Shown here: piece by piece, positions 46,744-59,100 of the stretch
How the letters are laid out: the number at the start of each line of letters is the position of its first letter
Numbering within the stretch: the first letter of the stretch is position 1
Origin: Gonium pectorale
Taxonomy: Eukaryota > Chlorophyta > Chlorophyceae > Chlamydomonadales > Volvocaceae
Length of the DNA: 64,000 nucleotides
Direction of reading: 5' to 3'
Assembly (NCBI GenBank): GCA_001584585.1
Contig: LSYV01000037.1
Location: 204,039 to 268,038, forward strand
Notes under the pieces: generated by a model
The model's database searches: none
What the model saw: only the letters and a program-made list of their open reading frames with translations
Told to the model about the DNA's origin: nothing
Position numbers and translations under genes: made by a program

Positions 46744-49700
46744 ATGCCTATAGGTCTCCTACGGTCGTCATCGAGCGTGCGGCAGGGCCGGCGGTCCACG
46801 GCGGGCCCCAGCGGCGGCGGGCCAGCGACAACAGCGTCCCTCGACACCTCGCCGACCGAAGCCGCCAATGAGAGCCAGGTCGATACTCCAAATGCCCCCC
46901 CGGACTCCAAGCTCAGCGCCCGGCTTCCGCTGCGAAGCGCTGAGGCGCCGCTCGCCCGGGCAAGGCTGGTTTCGACTCTCGGCAGCTGCGACTCAGGCCG
47001 GAGTGACGGCGGGCTGCCCAACTTAGAGCGAAGCTCTTGCGGCACGGCTTCCGATGGTCGTGGAATCGCCAGCAATAGCACCAGCGGTGGGGGCAGCAGC
47101 CTCAGCCTCAACCTCTCCCCGTCATGCTCATCACCGGAGCCGCCAGAGCCTCCTCCGCCTGCCGGCACTTGCTCTCCACCGATGCTGCCCGGGTCGCCGT
47201 GCGGGAAGGAGGTCGGCGGTCTGCCAGTCTCTCTGCTTCTGGCGGCTGCCGCCGTCCCAGTTCGGCCACGGACACGGAGCGTCTGGGAGCTCGAGCAGGA
47301 AGCGGCACGGAACCGCAGCCATGTGCATGGAGAGTCAAACAGCACACCCGGTATGACGGCTGTCCTCCCACAGTCCGAAGGTAGGGTGAGGCCCATGATG
47401 GCGCGCGTCAATTGCGCAAGGCCATATGGCAGCTTCGCGCCGCACGCCTCGACTGAGGAGGCTGCGCGCGGCGAGCTCTACAGCAGCCACACAGCGCAGC
47501 TCCCGCGCGCCAGCACCGGCAGCCGCATCCCCAGACCTCCCTGTCCCGGTGCGGGCTCGGCGGATATGCGCACCTCTTCGGCCTCGCTCTCGCTCTCTCA
47601 GTCTCGCATCCCTGGGCCACCGGTGACCGCTTCTCCTCGCCACGTTGGCGACTCCACCTCACATTCGGCGTCGCTGACCTGCCTGCCGGATTCGGCCGCG
47701 CCGGAAGGAGCGCTTCCCGTCAAACCTCGCGGTCCGGTTCGGGAGGTTGTATACCTGTCCACCACCTCCAGGCCCTCCGTGGTGGTCCCTGGCCGGGGCA
47801 GTGGAGCCCTTCAACGCTACAAGACCGCAATGCCTAGCGCAGCATCCCATGAAGATGCTGCAACGTCAGAACCCAAGTTGGTGGGGCGTCTGACCATCCC
47901 ACCTGAGGCTTTCCCAGCCAGATGCCGGGACGCTCCTCGTTACGAACTGGCAGGTGAGCGGGTTTGGGGGTGCGGCGTCTGTTGCGACGGTGCGTAACCG
48001 TTTCACATTGCTTTGGGACCTGTACCGCGACCATGCCTGCGGTGAGGGCTGCTGCGCTGGTTTAGCTTTGGTCCTGCAGTACACAACGTCATGACAACGC
48101 GTAAAGGGAATGAAGTTGTAGGCATTTTTTTGTCCAGAGGCAATACACGCAGCTTTTTCTGCCCGACTTCTGCGAATGCCACTTATGTGCAGGTTCTTCT
48201 GCATCCACGCCTTTGGCAACCAGGGGAGTCCGCACCGGCGCAGCTCGCAGCGCCAGCAACATAGGACTCCTGAAGGGTGCCACGCGCACACCAGGCCTTG
48301 GGGCCGGCACTGGCTCGGCAGCGCCAGGAGGGCCCGCTTGCAGGACTCGCTACGGGGAGGCAGGCGGGAAGGCAAAAGTGTCAGCCCTGGCATCCGGCGT
48401 TGTACGGACCCTTCCACAGCCGGCACAGGAGCACAGGCGGTATGGCGCTACACCCGGAGGCTCGGGCTGCGGAGCTGCGCATGTGAAACGCCTTGCTGAC
48501 CGCTACGCCCACGGAGGCGGCCCCTCGACCGCTGCTGTTGGTGCCCCTCAAGAGCCACAGGCTCCCGAGTCGCCTCGTTCAGCGCGCGCGCTCCTCCGAG
48601 GCAAGGCCGGTCCTCCATCGCCTGCGACTAACGGTCTTACTGTTGTTGCTGCTGCTTCCCAAAGCAGCTTTGCTGGTACGCTGCCGCCGCTGAGCGGCTT
48701 GTGTGGTTCCCCGCGTCCCATCAGCCCCAGCCGTCCGGTGTTTATGCAGCCTCAGCTCAGCATCGGCGATTCGGTGGCCATCGCATCCCCGAACCTTGCA
48801 GCGTCGCGCAACGGGGCGATGTCGCACAGCACTTTTGGCCCAAGCGAGGAGGCCTGGCAATGGCTCCCCGCAGCAGCATCTCCGCATCGTGCAGAGGCTT
48901 CGACACGAGAGGGCGGCCTTGCGCTGCCGCGGTCCCACGGCCCTGGCGACGAGCTGGCGCCGGCGGCTGGCAACATCCGCTCTGGCAGCAATGGCAGCGG
49001 CAGCGATGGCGGTTATGGCCTACCCGCCATGTCGTGGAGGAGCGTCGCCTCTTTGCTTCGGCAGGACGCGGCGGCCCAGCCAGAGAATGGCACGGGGCCA
49101 CCACGGCTCCGTAACTTGTCTTGGGGGAGCCGCGGACTGCAACTGCAGGAGGAGGGTATCGACCCGCTGCTGCTGCCGCTGCGTCGCCTGACAGGCTCGC
49201 CGGGCCAGCAAGGGACGCCTGACGCAGCCCACGCACCGCATCCAGCAAGGCAAGTGCTTGCACGAGTGTTAGATTGACAGGCGAGTGCAGAGTTATCATT
49301 TAGCCCTCTTTACCCAATCTTGCAGCAATTTTTATGCATCCGCTGACGGACGTTGCCCCTTTCTCCTGCGCAGGCGTCAGCGCTCGCAGCCATCTGCGCT
49401 GTACCAGACCAGCAATCCAGCCTTTGGCCTCACCCCTGGGACGCAAGCTAACCAACGACCCTGGCAACTACGTTGGCAGGAGCGGCGTGGCATGTCTCCG
49501 CTGATTCACGTGCCTTTCTCGTCGCCCAGCCTTTCGCCTGCCTCAACCCTGGGTGGCGCTGCTGGCGCTGCGTGGACTCCCGCCGGTGACGTTGCCCCTC
49601 TCCGGGGTCGTTATCAACGTGGCGCGTCTCTGGAGCGTTGTGCCCTATCACCACCTCTCAACTGTGCTCCAGTCACATCGCCCAGCGGGTCTTCTGACGA

Positions 49701-52700
49701 GAGTGATCGGCCGCCTAGTCCGCTGGGGATGCCTGCAGATGGGTGCGGAACGGGCACTCCGTTGGCGCCGCTTTCCGGGCAGCTAACAGACGCCATGGTA
49801 CGGGAGAAGCTCCATCACCCGTCGCTGGGCGCTTTACGCCTCGACCTCTCCTGCGTTCATCGCAGAGCAGCTGCAAGGGCGACGCCTGGCGTGTGGGCCG
49901 GCAGCGAGGCCGACGAGCGCCTAGTCTGGCAAGAGACGCAGCTGCTCCCGCTTCCGCCGCTGGAGCTGGCGGCCATCGCAGCGGCCAACGGCGGTTGCCT
50001 GCCAAGCAGCTTGCAACACCTGGATGGAGTGAGCTCAGCTGCTGGAGCGGATGCAAGCAGTGGTGGAGGCGCCGCGCATGACGGCGCAAACGTGAGGGAT
50101 GACGACGCGTTCGCTGAAGGGCTTCATACCGGCCGCTACAGCGACCTCGGTGGCTTGTGCTGCTTCGCGTCACCACCCTCACGACTGCCGTCGGCGCGGC
50201 CAACTGCGCGCCAGGTGACAGGCCTCTGGGCGCCCACATCACCCACCACCACCCGCCCACCCACGCAGCGGGCCCGGCCTGAGAAGGCCTTCGTCACTCC
50301 CGCCGCGCCGGCAGAGGCATCTAGTCCAGAGCCTGCGCCGGAAGGGTGCAAAGGCCGCCACCCCTCCCTAGAGCGCCTGCGCGGCAAGCGGGTTTTTGCC
50401 TTGGAGGAGCTGCGTCGAAGCTCCCGTGCCTCTTCCTGTGTCGACCAGTCGGGCGCCGACCCTGTGGTGGCCTTGCAAGCTTCCGGAGAACAGGCATCCC
50501 TTGATGCGGCACCCGCCACCGTACGCACGGCCTCCATGAGGCGCTCTTCCAGCGCCCGTGCTGCGGCGGTTAGCGACCTTGCAGGCAGTGGAGCCTCTGG
50601 TTCTGGAGAAGCTGCCTCGCTGCGGCGGGGCTCGTCGCTTCCTCTGCCGTCCGGTCTGTGCAAGGAGGCGCCAATAGCAGGGAAGCCGCCGCTTCTGCAT
50701 GCGTTCTCCTCTTCAGTGGAGGTCAAGACCCCGGGGGAGATGCAGCAGCCTGAGCCTAGTTCTGATGACTCTCAGTGCACACGCCAGCTGGCAAGCTATG
50801 CGGCCATCGGTGAGGCCGCTTCCCTGGGCGCGCTCGCGCTTGAGAGGCGCAGCACGCTGTCCTCTGTGTCCTACGGGGCACGGTGCTCTGCCAGGGATGC
50901 GGTGCGCGCCACCGATGCCGAAGGCCAGTCCCTACACCGTCTGCACGCGTACCGCAGTGCCGTATCGGCAGTCTACTTCGCAGCCGAGGCCTCCGAAGCG
51001 ATTGCTTGCATGCGCGCCGCAAGCAGTGAGGAGGCAGCCCTCCACGACTTCCTACAACGGCGGGCCTTTGACCGCGCCGACTACTCTCAAATGGCTGGCG
51101 CGGAGGCTGCCATTGCCTGCCAGGCGATGGACGGGGAAGCCGGTGCGCTGGACCGCCTGGCTGCTCTTGGGGAGCATGCGCTGGATGAACGCAGCACCGC
51201 GGCGGCACCTCACGCAGCGGAGGCTGTGGCCCAGGCTGAGGACTTGCTACTACGCTATCGCGACGCTCTCCACAAAAGCACTGCTGAAGCAAACGGAGCC
51301 GCTGCATATGACGGTGTCCGTGCAGCTCTTGCCGAGGAGGAGGCCCTTCGCAGGCTGGAGTGCGGGCGTTACCGGGCCGCGGCGGCCTGCCTGGCCGCTG
51401 AGGCTGCTAGCGCTGCAACAGCTATTCGGGGCTTGGCGGCCGAAGAGGCTGCCGTCGAGGGCTTGGTGGAGCAGCGCGCTGGCTGGATGCAGGTCTGCGC
51501 CCTTGCCTCGGCTGGTCAGGCGGCCACCGCCGTGGCTGCTTGCTCAGCTGAAGGCACTGCCATGGAGGGCTTGGTTTCACGGCGACAGGTAAGATAGCAG
51601 ACAAAGGGCACGGTTCGGAGCTAGAGTAGGCTGTCTACTGCTTGGACGGGGTATGAGTTGATGATGGGTCGAACGTCCAGCCAGTATGGGCCCTGCTTGC
51701 AACCCCACCTGCCCTGACAGAGCCGTGGCCCTGGATCCTATCGTGCAGGCCATGCTGGCGGCTATCGCCGCCACTGCCTGCCTTGTCGCCAATGACGGTG
51801 TCCGTGCGGCTACAGCTGAGGTGGAGGCACTCTGCAGGCTGCGCTCCGAACGTCTCCGCGCAGCTGCTGGCTGTTTCGCCGTCGAGGCTGCCTGCGTTGC
51901 TGTGGCTTTGCAAGCGTCAGCGGCCGAGGAGGCTGCCCTCGAGGGCTTGGCTGGCCTGCGGGCGGGCTACCTGAAAACCTTTGCCCGTGCCACGGCAGCG
52001 CAGGCGGCCACGCACGCGCACGCTTGTGCAGCTGAGGACGCAGCCATTGAGGCACTGGTATCCCAGCAACAGGTATGCTTCGCTCATGCTGACATAGAGT
52101 TCCACAGCCTTGGACCGTATGTAAGGGTTAGGCCCTGTACGGGGCCCTTGTCCTTACACACCCCTGTGTTCCGCCGTGCAGAGCTCTCTTGCGGCTGCTT
52201 CTGCTACCGCCTGCACTACGGCACGAGGGAGTGCCCTGGCTGCATCAGCCGAGGAGGAGGCGCTGTGCAGGCTGGACAGGTACCGCAGCATCGTCGCTTC
52301 CGTGTGCCTCGCTGTTGAGGCGGAGGGCGCTGCTGCGGCCACTCGGGGATTGGCGGCTGAGGCAGCTGCCCTGGAGGCCTTCGTCGAACTGCGCAATGGT
52401 ACCCTGGAGGCCTGCGCCCTTGCCTCGGCAGCACAGGCGGCCACATACGTGCGAGCATGCTCAGCTGAGGACGCTGCGCTTGAAGGGGCGATGTCCCGCC
52501 GACAGGTACGGTACCATGAAATCGAAGCTGCTACTGATAAGGCTGCTCCAACACGGGTCACGATTGGTGGTCTTGATTGCCTTCCTTACCAACTGCTCCG
52601 TGGCGCCGCTGTGCAGTTGTCTCTGGCGTCAGCAGCTGAGGCCGCGTGCGCTGCGTCGTCCGATGGTAGCATCCATGCACCCGAGGCAGAGGAGGACGCG

Positions 52701-54020
52701 CTCTACAGGTTGGACAGGCATCGCATTGTCGTCACCTCCGTGTGCCTCGCTGTCGAGGCTGCCAGCTCGTCGGCAGCCCTTCGAGGGTCAGCGGCCGAGG
52801 AGGACGCGGTCCGCATCTTTGTCGAGCGGCACCTCTGCCAGCTTGCGGTGTATGCCGACGCCAGCGCCGCCGAAGCCGGGGCGGCCGCCTCCGCTGCCCT
52901 AGCCCAGGACGACGCCCTGGGTGCCCTGGCAGATCGGCGGTCCTTCACGCTGACCAATGTGGCTGTGATCGCCGGCTGGGCTGCGGGGGTGACTGTACGT
53001 GCAGTTGCAGCTGAGGACGAGGGCCTCGCAGGGCTGCACCGTCGTCGAAACGCAGCCTTGAGGGAGGCCCTCACAGCCGAGGCGGTCGACGCAGCCGAGG
53101 CTGTGAGTGCGGCCGCCGCGGAGTGCGCGGCCCTTGAGGCGATGGAGGTTCAGCGGGCCGCCTGTAGGGCCGCGTGCGCGAGCGCGGCCGCAGACTGCAC
53201 GGCTGTCGCGATTGGCGGGGCCCTCGCTGAGGAGGCTGCGCTCGAGGCGCTCTGCGCTGTCCGCCGTCAGCCGACATTGGGCGTCTGTGCAGCTGTGGAA
53301 ATCTGCCTCGCCACGGAGGTGGCACTGGCGGCCGACGTCTGCGAGGAGGCCGAGCGTGGTCTGGCAGCTGCGCAGTACGCCATCGACCACAAGAGCCTTG
53401 TTCATGGTGCCTTCGTCGCAGCGGAGGTGGCGGCCGCAACCAACACGGAAGGGCAGGGCCTGCAGGAGCTGGTGGCAGCGAGGCAGTCAAGCCTGGATTC
53501 TCATGCCGACTGCCTTGCTCAGGATGCTGCCGTTAGCGTGGCGGCTTTTTGCGGAGAAGACTTCGTGCTGGAAGGCCTGGCAGTGGAGCTTGAATGGCGG
53601 CAGCAGGAAGAAGCGTTCGAGGCGGCAGTGTACGCCACTTTGCTGGGGACCGCAGCGGCGCTGATTACGAGGCTTCTTGCAGATGCGGAGGCCGATGGAG
53701 CGGAGTCAGTGGAGGCTGTTGACGGCTCCACGTCCGATCTGGAGTCGGATGCACAAGACGGACATGGGGAGCCGGCGCTCAGGCTCGCCGCTATGACAGA
53801 GGTGGTATCGCCTGCGCGGGAGGCGGGCATGGCGCTGGCGGTAGAGGCAGAGCTCTGCATGTCACAGCGTCGTGGTCAGCCGTCGCCGCCGGCCTCTCCC
53901 ATTCGCAGCAGCGCCCGCCTGCCTCGCAGTTTCGCGCTTGAGGCGCCGGACGGGGCAAGCCGTCGCGTCTGCGTCAAGGCGTGGAGCTACAGGACCTCGC
54001 GCCGGTCCACCAAGGGTTAA
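46744..54020 (+). CDS. Giant protein with 36-residue Ala-rich repeats, unknown
   Basis: I do not recognise this gene. Six exons join in phase: 46744-47953, 48193-49249, 49374-51588, 51749-52072, 52182-52505 and 52617-54020, giving 2,177 residues. The first ~1,230 residues are Ser/Pro/Gly/Ala-rich and probably disordered. Residues ~1,232-2,080 are about 23 tandem repeats of 36 residues with a consensus near AEEAALEGLxxRR, then ~11 variable residues, then LAAEAAxAAT. The pattern suggests a two-helix repeat or a long helical rod. Exons 4 and 5 are each exactly 324 nt (108 codons, three repeats) and start and end in phase 0. Intron 2 has a GC-AG border (AAG|GCAAGT). Intron 5 (52506-52616) is 111 nt with no in-frame stop, so it could be retained. 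The C-terminus is basic and Ser-rich. TGTAA follows at 54103. Confidence 0.8.
50800..53660 (+). repeat. Coding array of 36-codon repeats (108-nt period)
   Basis: Degenerate 108-nt coding period covering about 23 units. Start residues of successive units can be aligned on AEE/AED: AEEEALRRL, AEEAAVEGL, AEGTAMEGL, AEVEALCRL, AEEAALEGL, AEDAAIEAL, AEEEALCRL, AEAAALEAF, AEDAALEGA, AEEDALYRL and onward. In the middle there is a higher-order A-B-C pattern of three units (324 nt), the A units carrying RL..(R/Y)R...ASVCLAVEA and the B units ending CALASAAQAATYV.AC. This three-unit block is the exon size. Confidence 0.9.
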
Positions 54021-54102
54021 TGGCATCGTTCTGAAGGACTAGCTATCTGCAGGAGATGGTCGCAAGAGTAGTGAGGCATGTAGCTAGGTCTTAGGCAGAC
54101 AT

Positions 54103-54107
54103 TGTAA
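54103..54107 (+). terminator. TGTAA poly(A) signal, giant repeat gene
   Basis: TGTAA 83 bp past the stop codon of the giant repeat protein. The short distance makes this one of the better-placed signals in the window. Confidence 0.5.
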
Positions 54108-55565
54108 GGTACGAAGGTCGACCGCCAGATGCAGTGCTAGGCTAGTGTTTTATGAGAGTGTACCCGACACTGGTACGGGAAGTTTTGCCCGCATTCTGCT
54201 GCTGAGTGTCAGATTGTGTGGGAGCGGATGCGTTGGCTGCGCGTTTTACGCTATGGCCATCGACCAATGACATGAGCCGATAGCGCTATGACAATGGCGT
54301 TTGAGGGCTGTGGACCTTGCCCTTGATGGATATTTCAGTTAGACGTCCACGATTCGTGCATGGTACGACAGGAAGGCGGCGAGTTGGTCACTCTCTAATA
54401 TATAGACCTTCGCAGTGGGCCAGCCGAGAGGCTGGGTCCTTACTATCACAGATGACTGGCCGAAAAGGTGCTTGTGTATCTCTTTATGAGCCCTACGAAT
54501 TGGACGTTCTGACTGTGACGTGCTACGGCTGTGTACGACCTGAAGTGGACATACTGCTGGTGTGCACACGCCGCGGCATTATAATCCTGACAGTACTATG
54601 CTTGGCAAGGCGAGGAGTGCAGCGGTTACTGAACATGACTCTGGACATGTGCCCGACGCTGCCATTCAATGCGTGTGCGAATTCAAACGGCATGGCTGGC
54701 GACCAGGTTCGTCTTGTCCTTCGAGCCTTGTAACGAATGCACCGGACGGCAAACGCAGATATGTGCCTGTACGTACCAGTTCGGACACAGCAAAGTCCTG
54801 GCACACAACTACTGACGCTACAGGCGCGAGCCCTGTGTTCCATAGTATGCAAACAGCTGTCAAGGCTGGCCGTGATATCTGCAGCCAGGGTCTTCGGCCG
54901 ATGCGGGCCCAGCGCAAGACGAGAACAGGACAAGCCCCCAGTGCGTCCCTCGCCACAGCCGTTTGGACATTGATCGAGTGGGCCCCACTTTTTCTCGTGA
55001 TGTGCGTTTTACTTCTGTTGCACGTTTCCTCAATGCCTCTGTTCCGGGCTCCTGGCTGGCACTGCCAACAACGGCTAACTATGGCGGCGGCGTTGGGGCG
55101 TGCGAGAGCACTGTTTGCGTGCGAGGCAGCATACGGCACCCTCTGGCGACGGCGCGCTGGAGCGTCACAGGAGTACGGTTGGAGGGTTATGTTACCTTAT
55201 GGTGCTGTACACCTTATGTACGCGTCTCTTCATCGGACTTCTCTGCCATTTAATGGCCCGCGATCCCGCGAATATGCAGTCGCAACAGCGCGCCGGGGTG
55301 GAATCACGGGCCTACCTGTTTCATGTATCTTGATTGCCTAGATTGCTTGGACCCTCGAGCTTTTGGCGCTGGGCCCCTGATGCGTGATGCCCTCTTCTTA
55401 TTGCCTGCAAGCGACGCATGTTTCTCCGTGCACTGGTAGAAGGGTGTTGCACCATGCACGCCTGGCGGCGCGAGGTGAGGGATGCGTACATGTCGTAGGT
55501 GCCGTAGGGCTGTTGCTGGTACTGACTCTCCGACTCTCGTACCCCTTCACGTATACATTGCAATT

Positions 55566-55570
55566 TTACA
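55566..55570 (-). terminator. TGTAA poly(A) signal, RPN7
   Basis: TGTAA on the minus strand about 555 bp past the RPN7 stop. Plausible by position only. Confidence 0.4.
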
Positions 55571-56124
55571 GAGCATAGCCCTGGCGAGCCCGCCAGGCCA
55601 GCAAACAACCGGGAACGGGGCACCGGAACGAAGCTAGATGTGCCTTGTTGAGCGTGCAGAACAACTGGCATCCTTCACCGACCATCCACCTAACTAACGT
55701 CTGACCACCTCGCTGGACGGGGCGCTGGAGATAAAACACCATGTTGCGGCAGCACACGAGCGTCTGTCGAATTGCCGGTCCCCACTGCTGCTGGCGAGCC
55801 GTTTACTGCGCCTAGCCCTCACATAGCCTGCCGGACGTACCATCTAGCGTCTACCAGCACACTCGTCGTATGGGCAGCTCAGCATACTATCGCCACCCAA
55901 AGCATTTCTGTGCCTGCGCGACGTGAGGCTGGTAAGCGACTAGCCCCGCTCCGACTGCATCTTCCCCTTCCGCCTCCTCATCGCCGGCCCCAATTCCCCA
56001 CACCCCATGCCCCTTGCAATTACGCGGACGTTGCAACGCCGCTCGCCTCCCTGGCCCCAATCTCCCCCCAATCTGATGGACGGGCGTGCAATGCAGCAGT
56101 CCCCCTTGTCGTCCCGCCCACACC

Positions 56125-59100
56125 TCACTCCATGTCAATGACCCGCGACAGCTTCTGCACGCGGCTGAGCAGCAGGTCGCCCTTCTTGAGCGTGTCGGCG
56201 TACAGCGCGTTCTTGGCGTCGGGCCTGCGGGGCAGCAGGCGGGCAGCGCGGGAGAGGAGGCGGGATTAACGGAGGAGCGGAAAGGTAACGGCAACACGCC
56301 GCCGCACACGACCGAGAGCTCGTCTGCACACGTACGCACGCTCGCTCGGTAACTTGACCGGCTCGTGATGGGAGACGACCAGGGACTGCCAGGGTCTGGC
56401 CCGTGACCCTGGACGGGCTGGGCCTGATGAGTTGACGAGCGTGATGATTTGGGGTGGTGAGAATACCGCTCTGTCCACAACCCGCGCAAGGCGAAGCGCA
56501 CAAGTGGCAGTAGCCGCCCGCCCATCTCCGTTGCACGTTGGGCTATGTCCCAGCCTTTCTCTTGGCGCTTACATGTTCAGGTTTCAAGAACCAGCCTGCC
56601 CAGCGCAGCCCCCCGGGCCTAGGCCCCCACGGGGCCTCCACTCCGTGGGGAACCTGCCTCCCTGCTGCTGCTGCCGCCGCACCTGTTCGTCTCTATGACT
56701 CCCGCCACCTTGTCAATCTTTGCGTGCAGGCGGCCCGCAACGATAAAGTCCACCAGCTCTCCGTCCAGGAAGGAGGGCGACACGTCAAAGGCGGACGCCA
56801 TGGACTCGAGCGTCACGCTCTTGTAGCTCTCCAGGAACTGAAAGGGACAGCGGCGTCCGGCGAAGCGGGCAGCAGGGGCGCAAAACGCGTCAGCCTCCGG
56901 AACAGCTGTGTGCCAGGGCCCGGGTGGACGGAGCGGCATCTGGCGGCGGTGCTGCCCGTATCTAGGAACTCGTGCTGCTGACATGGCGCTGCCGCGACGG
57001 CAATGTGAGCTCCAGCCTACACCACCTTCAGTCCTCGACCGAAGGCCCGCATTTGAAACCTTGAAAGCGCGTTATGCAAACTGCATCGGCCAACATGGCT
57101 TGTGGACCGAGTACAAGCCTCTCTTCTTCTACCCCCGACCCGCGTGCAGCCGCACCTGCGTGTACGCCACGGCCCGCAGCTCCCGGCTGTAGTGGCGCAC
57201 GTGGTGGTGCAGGTAGGCGTCGCGGCGCATCTCGCCCACCACCTCCAGGAACGACTGCGGGACGGGGCGCGGCGAGGGGGCGGCCCAAGGCCCGGTCAGG
57301 ACACCCAACCGTCGGTGGCGCACCGCTGCAAGCGGCGTCGCTGCCAGCTCAACGAACGGAAATTTGAAAATCCTCTGCATCTGCTGACTACAAGGTACCC
57401 CTCGCTGCACTGCTCCTCTCAAGCAACGCACCGCCGTCCGCTGAGCTCAATTCATAAAGATTTCTCGTCCGCATCCCGGATGTTACAGCATAGCGCGTCC
57501 CTTCCTTACACCTTCTCCTCAATTTTTCCAACACCTCCTCACCCCGAAGAACAGTCGGTACTTGCAGTGGTAGAGCGCCTCCAGCAGCGTCTGCACGCCT
57601 GGCAGGCCGTGGATGACGGAGAGCACCTCGGGGCTGTCAACAACCCGCTTCTTGAGCTCCGTGCGCGACAGGCTGCGGGGCGGCGAGGGGCGCGACGGAC
57701 GTGTGCGCAGGCTCACTTTGTCGAACGATGACGGAGGAAGCAGCGCGCTGCCGCCCGTGCACGTGCTGGAGCCTCTGAATCGGATGCACTGAAGGGGTCT
57801 GCTGCCGCAGTGCGCATGCCGCCGCCGCCGCCACAGATGACGGTCACGGGTGAGGACGGGGCGCATGCCGACCGTTCACCTCAAGCAGAACTCTGTGGCA
57901 CACGTGGCCTACGTGGCACCGTCTTTGCAACCACCGCCTCTCATGCCCATCCCCACCTGAGCTGACCGCCCAGCGCATCTCCGGCCCTTAGGTGGGTGGG
58001 TGGGCCCCCCTGCCCTACACACGTTTCCCCTGCCCAGCCCACTAAGCAGCCCCGCCGCCCCTAGCGGCCCCATGGCCAGGGCAATGCCTTCTGCCGCCAA
58101 GCGGCTTGATTCCCACCGATCCACCCATCCACGGGCATCACATGGGCAGCGCCGCCTGTCTGTCCCTCTGTTGAGGAAGGTGCCACCCTTCCTATAATCT
58201 GCAGACCCATCTGCCGCTGATACGAAACTGTTTCGTGTGCGTGTCCGCGCTGATAACTTGTTGGGGCTTCGCGCCCACCTGGGCAGCGCCGCCACCACGG
58301 CGTAGAAGATGAGGCGGGCGTAGGGGAATAGCTCCGAGGCGGTGAAGGTGGCGGTCGAGTCCAGCAGCAGGTCCGCAGCGGCGGTGAACTGCCGCGTGTA
58401 GAGCGCCAGCACGCCCTGGTACACCTGTGGGCGGAGGCGGGGCGGGGCGGGTTCGACCGACAGCGATAGCGTGGCTTACCCATGCCGCTGGCCCGTTCCC
58501 GGGTTGAGGGCGTAGGGGCGATGCCTGGGGCAGTTGCGAAGCGGGAGCTCAGGGCCCCTGAGCGGGGAGGCAGAGGGGCGGGTCACATGCGTTCGAGAGC
58601 ACCCGCACCGGCTCGCTGCGCCGGCGCCGCGAACCATTTCAGCTGGGGAGAACACATGTTACGCTGTTGTCAAAGTACCCGCGACACCGGAGGACCCTTT
58701 GGAAAGCGCTTCTGATCACGTTGACAGCAGACCAGACCAGGACGACGGGTCTGCGGGGAATCATCTGCCACGAAACGGGCCCATAACCCCAGTTTGCGCA
58801 AGCGTACAATCGCGGGCACAACACCGTCTCGGTATGGATCGCAGCGCCCTCCCATCCCTCCACCCAACCACCCACCTTGAGCTTGTTCTTGCGCTCCCAG
58901 TCCCCGCCCTCGTCGCAGAGCGTCTGGGCCCTGGCCACCAGCGCCTTCACTTTCCGCCAGTCGCTGTAGAGGATAGAGAGTCTGGACGGGAGGAGCGGCG
59001 GCGGGTGAGGTGGCGTTGGTCCATAGGGAATCACCATACCCAGCGAGCCGTGCCCAGAGAGCGATGCCATGCCGCGCGCACAGTCAGGGGATTAGTGACA

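Larger units (their letters stand above)
54021..56124. other. Long convergent 3' region; one open frame of unknown status
   Basis: About 2.1 kb between the giant gene and the RPN7 stop. TGTAA at 54103-54107 (plus) and at 55566-55570 (minus) are plausible poly(A) signals for the two genes. A plus-strand frame is open across 54562-55341 (259 codons), with a hydrophobic stretch (PLFLVMCVLLLLHVSSMPLF) that could be a membrane helix. It matches nothing I know. It has no clear splice or promoter context, so I do not call it a gene. Confidence 0.4.

Noticed and set aside
49374..51597. Treating 49285-51597 as a single-exon gene on its own
   Set aside because: The splice phases on both sides fit the neighbouring exons exactly, and the repeat array continues across the introns, so it is one exon of the larger gene.
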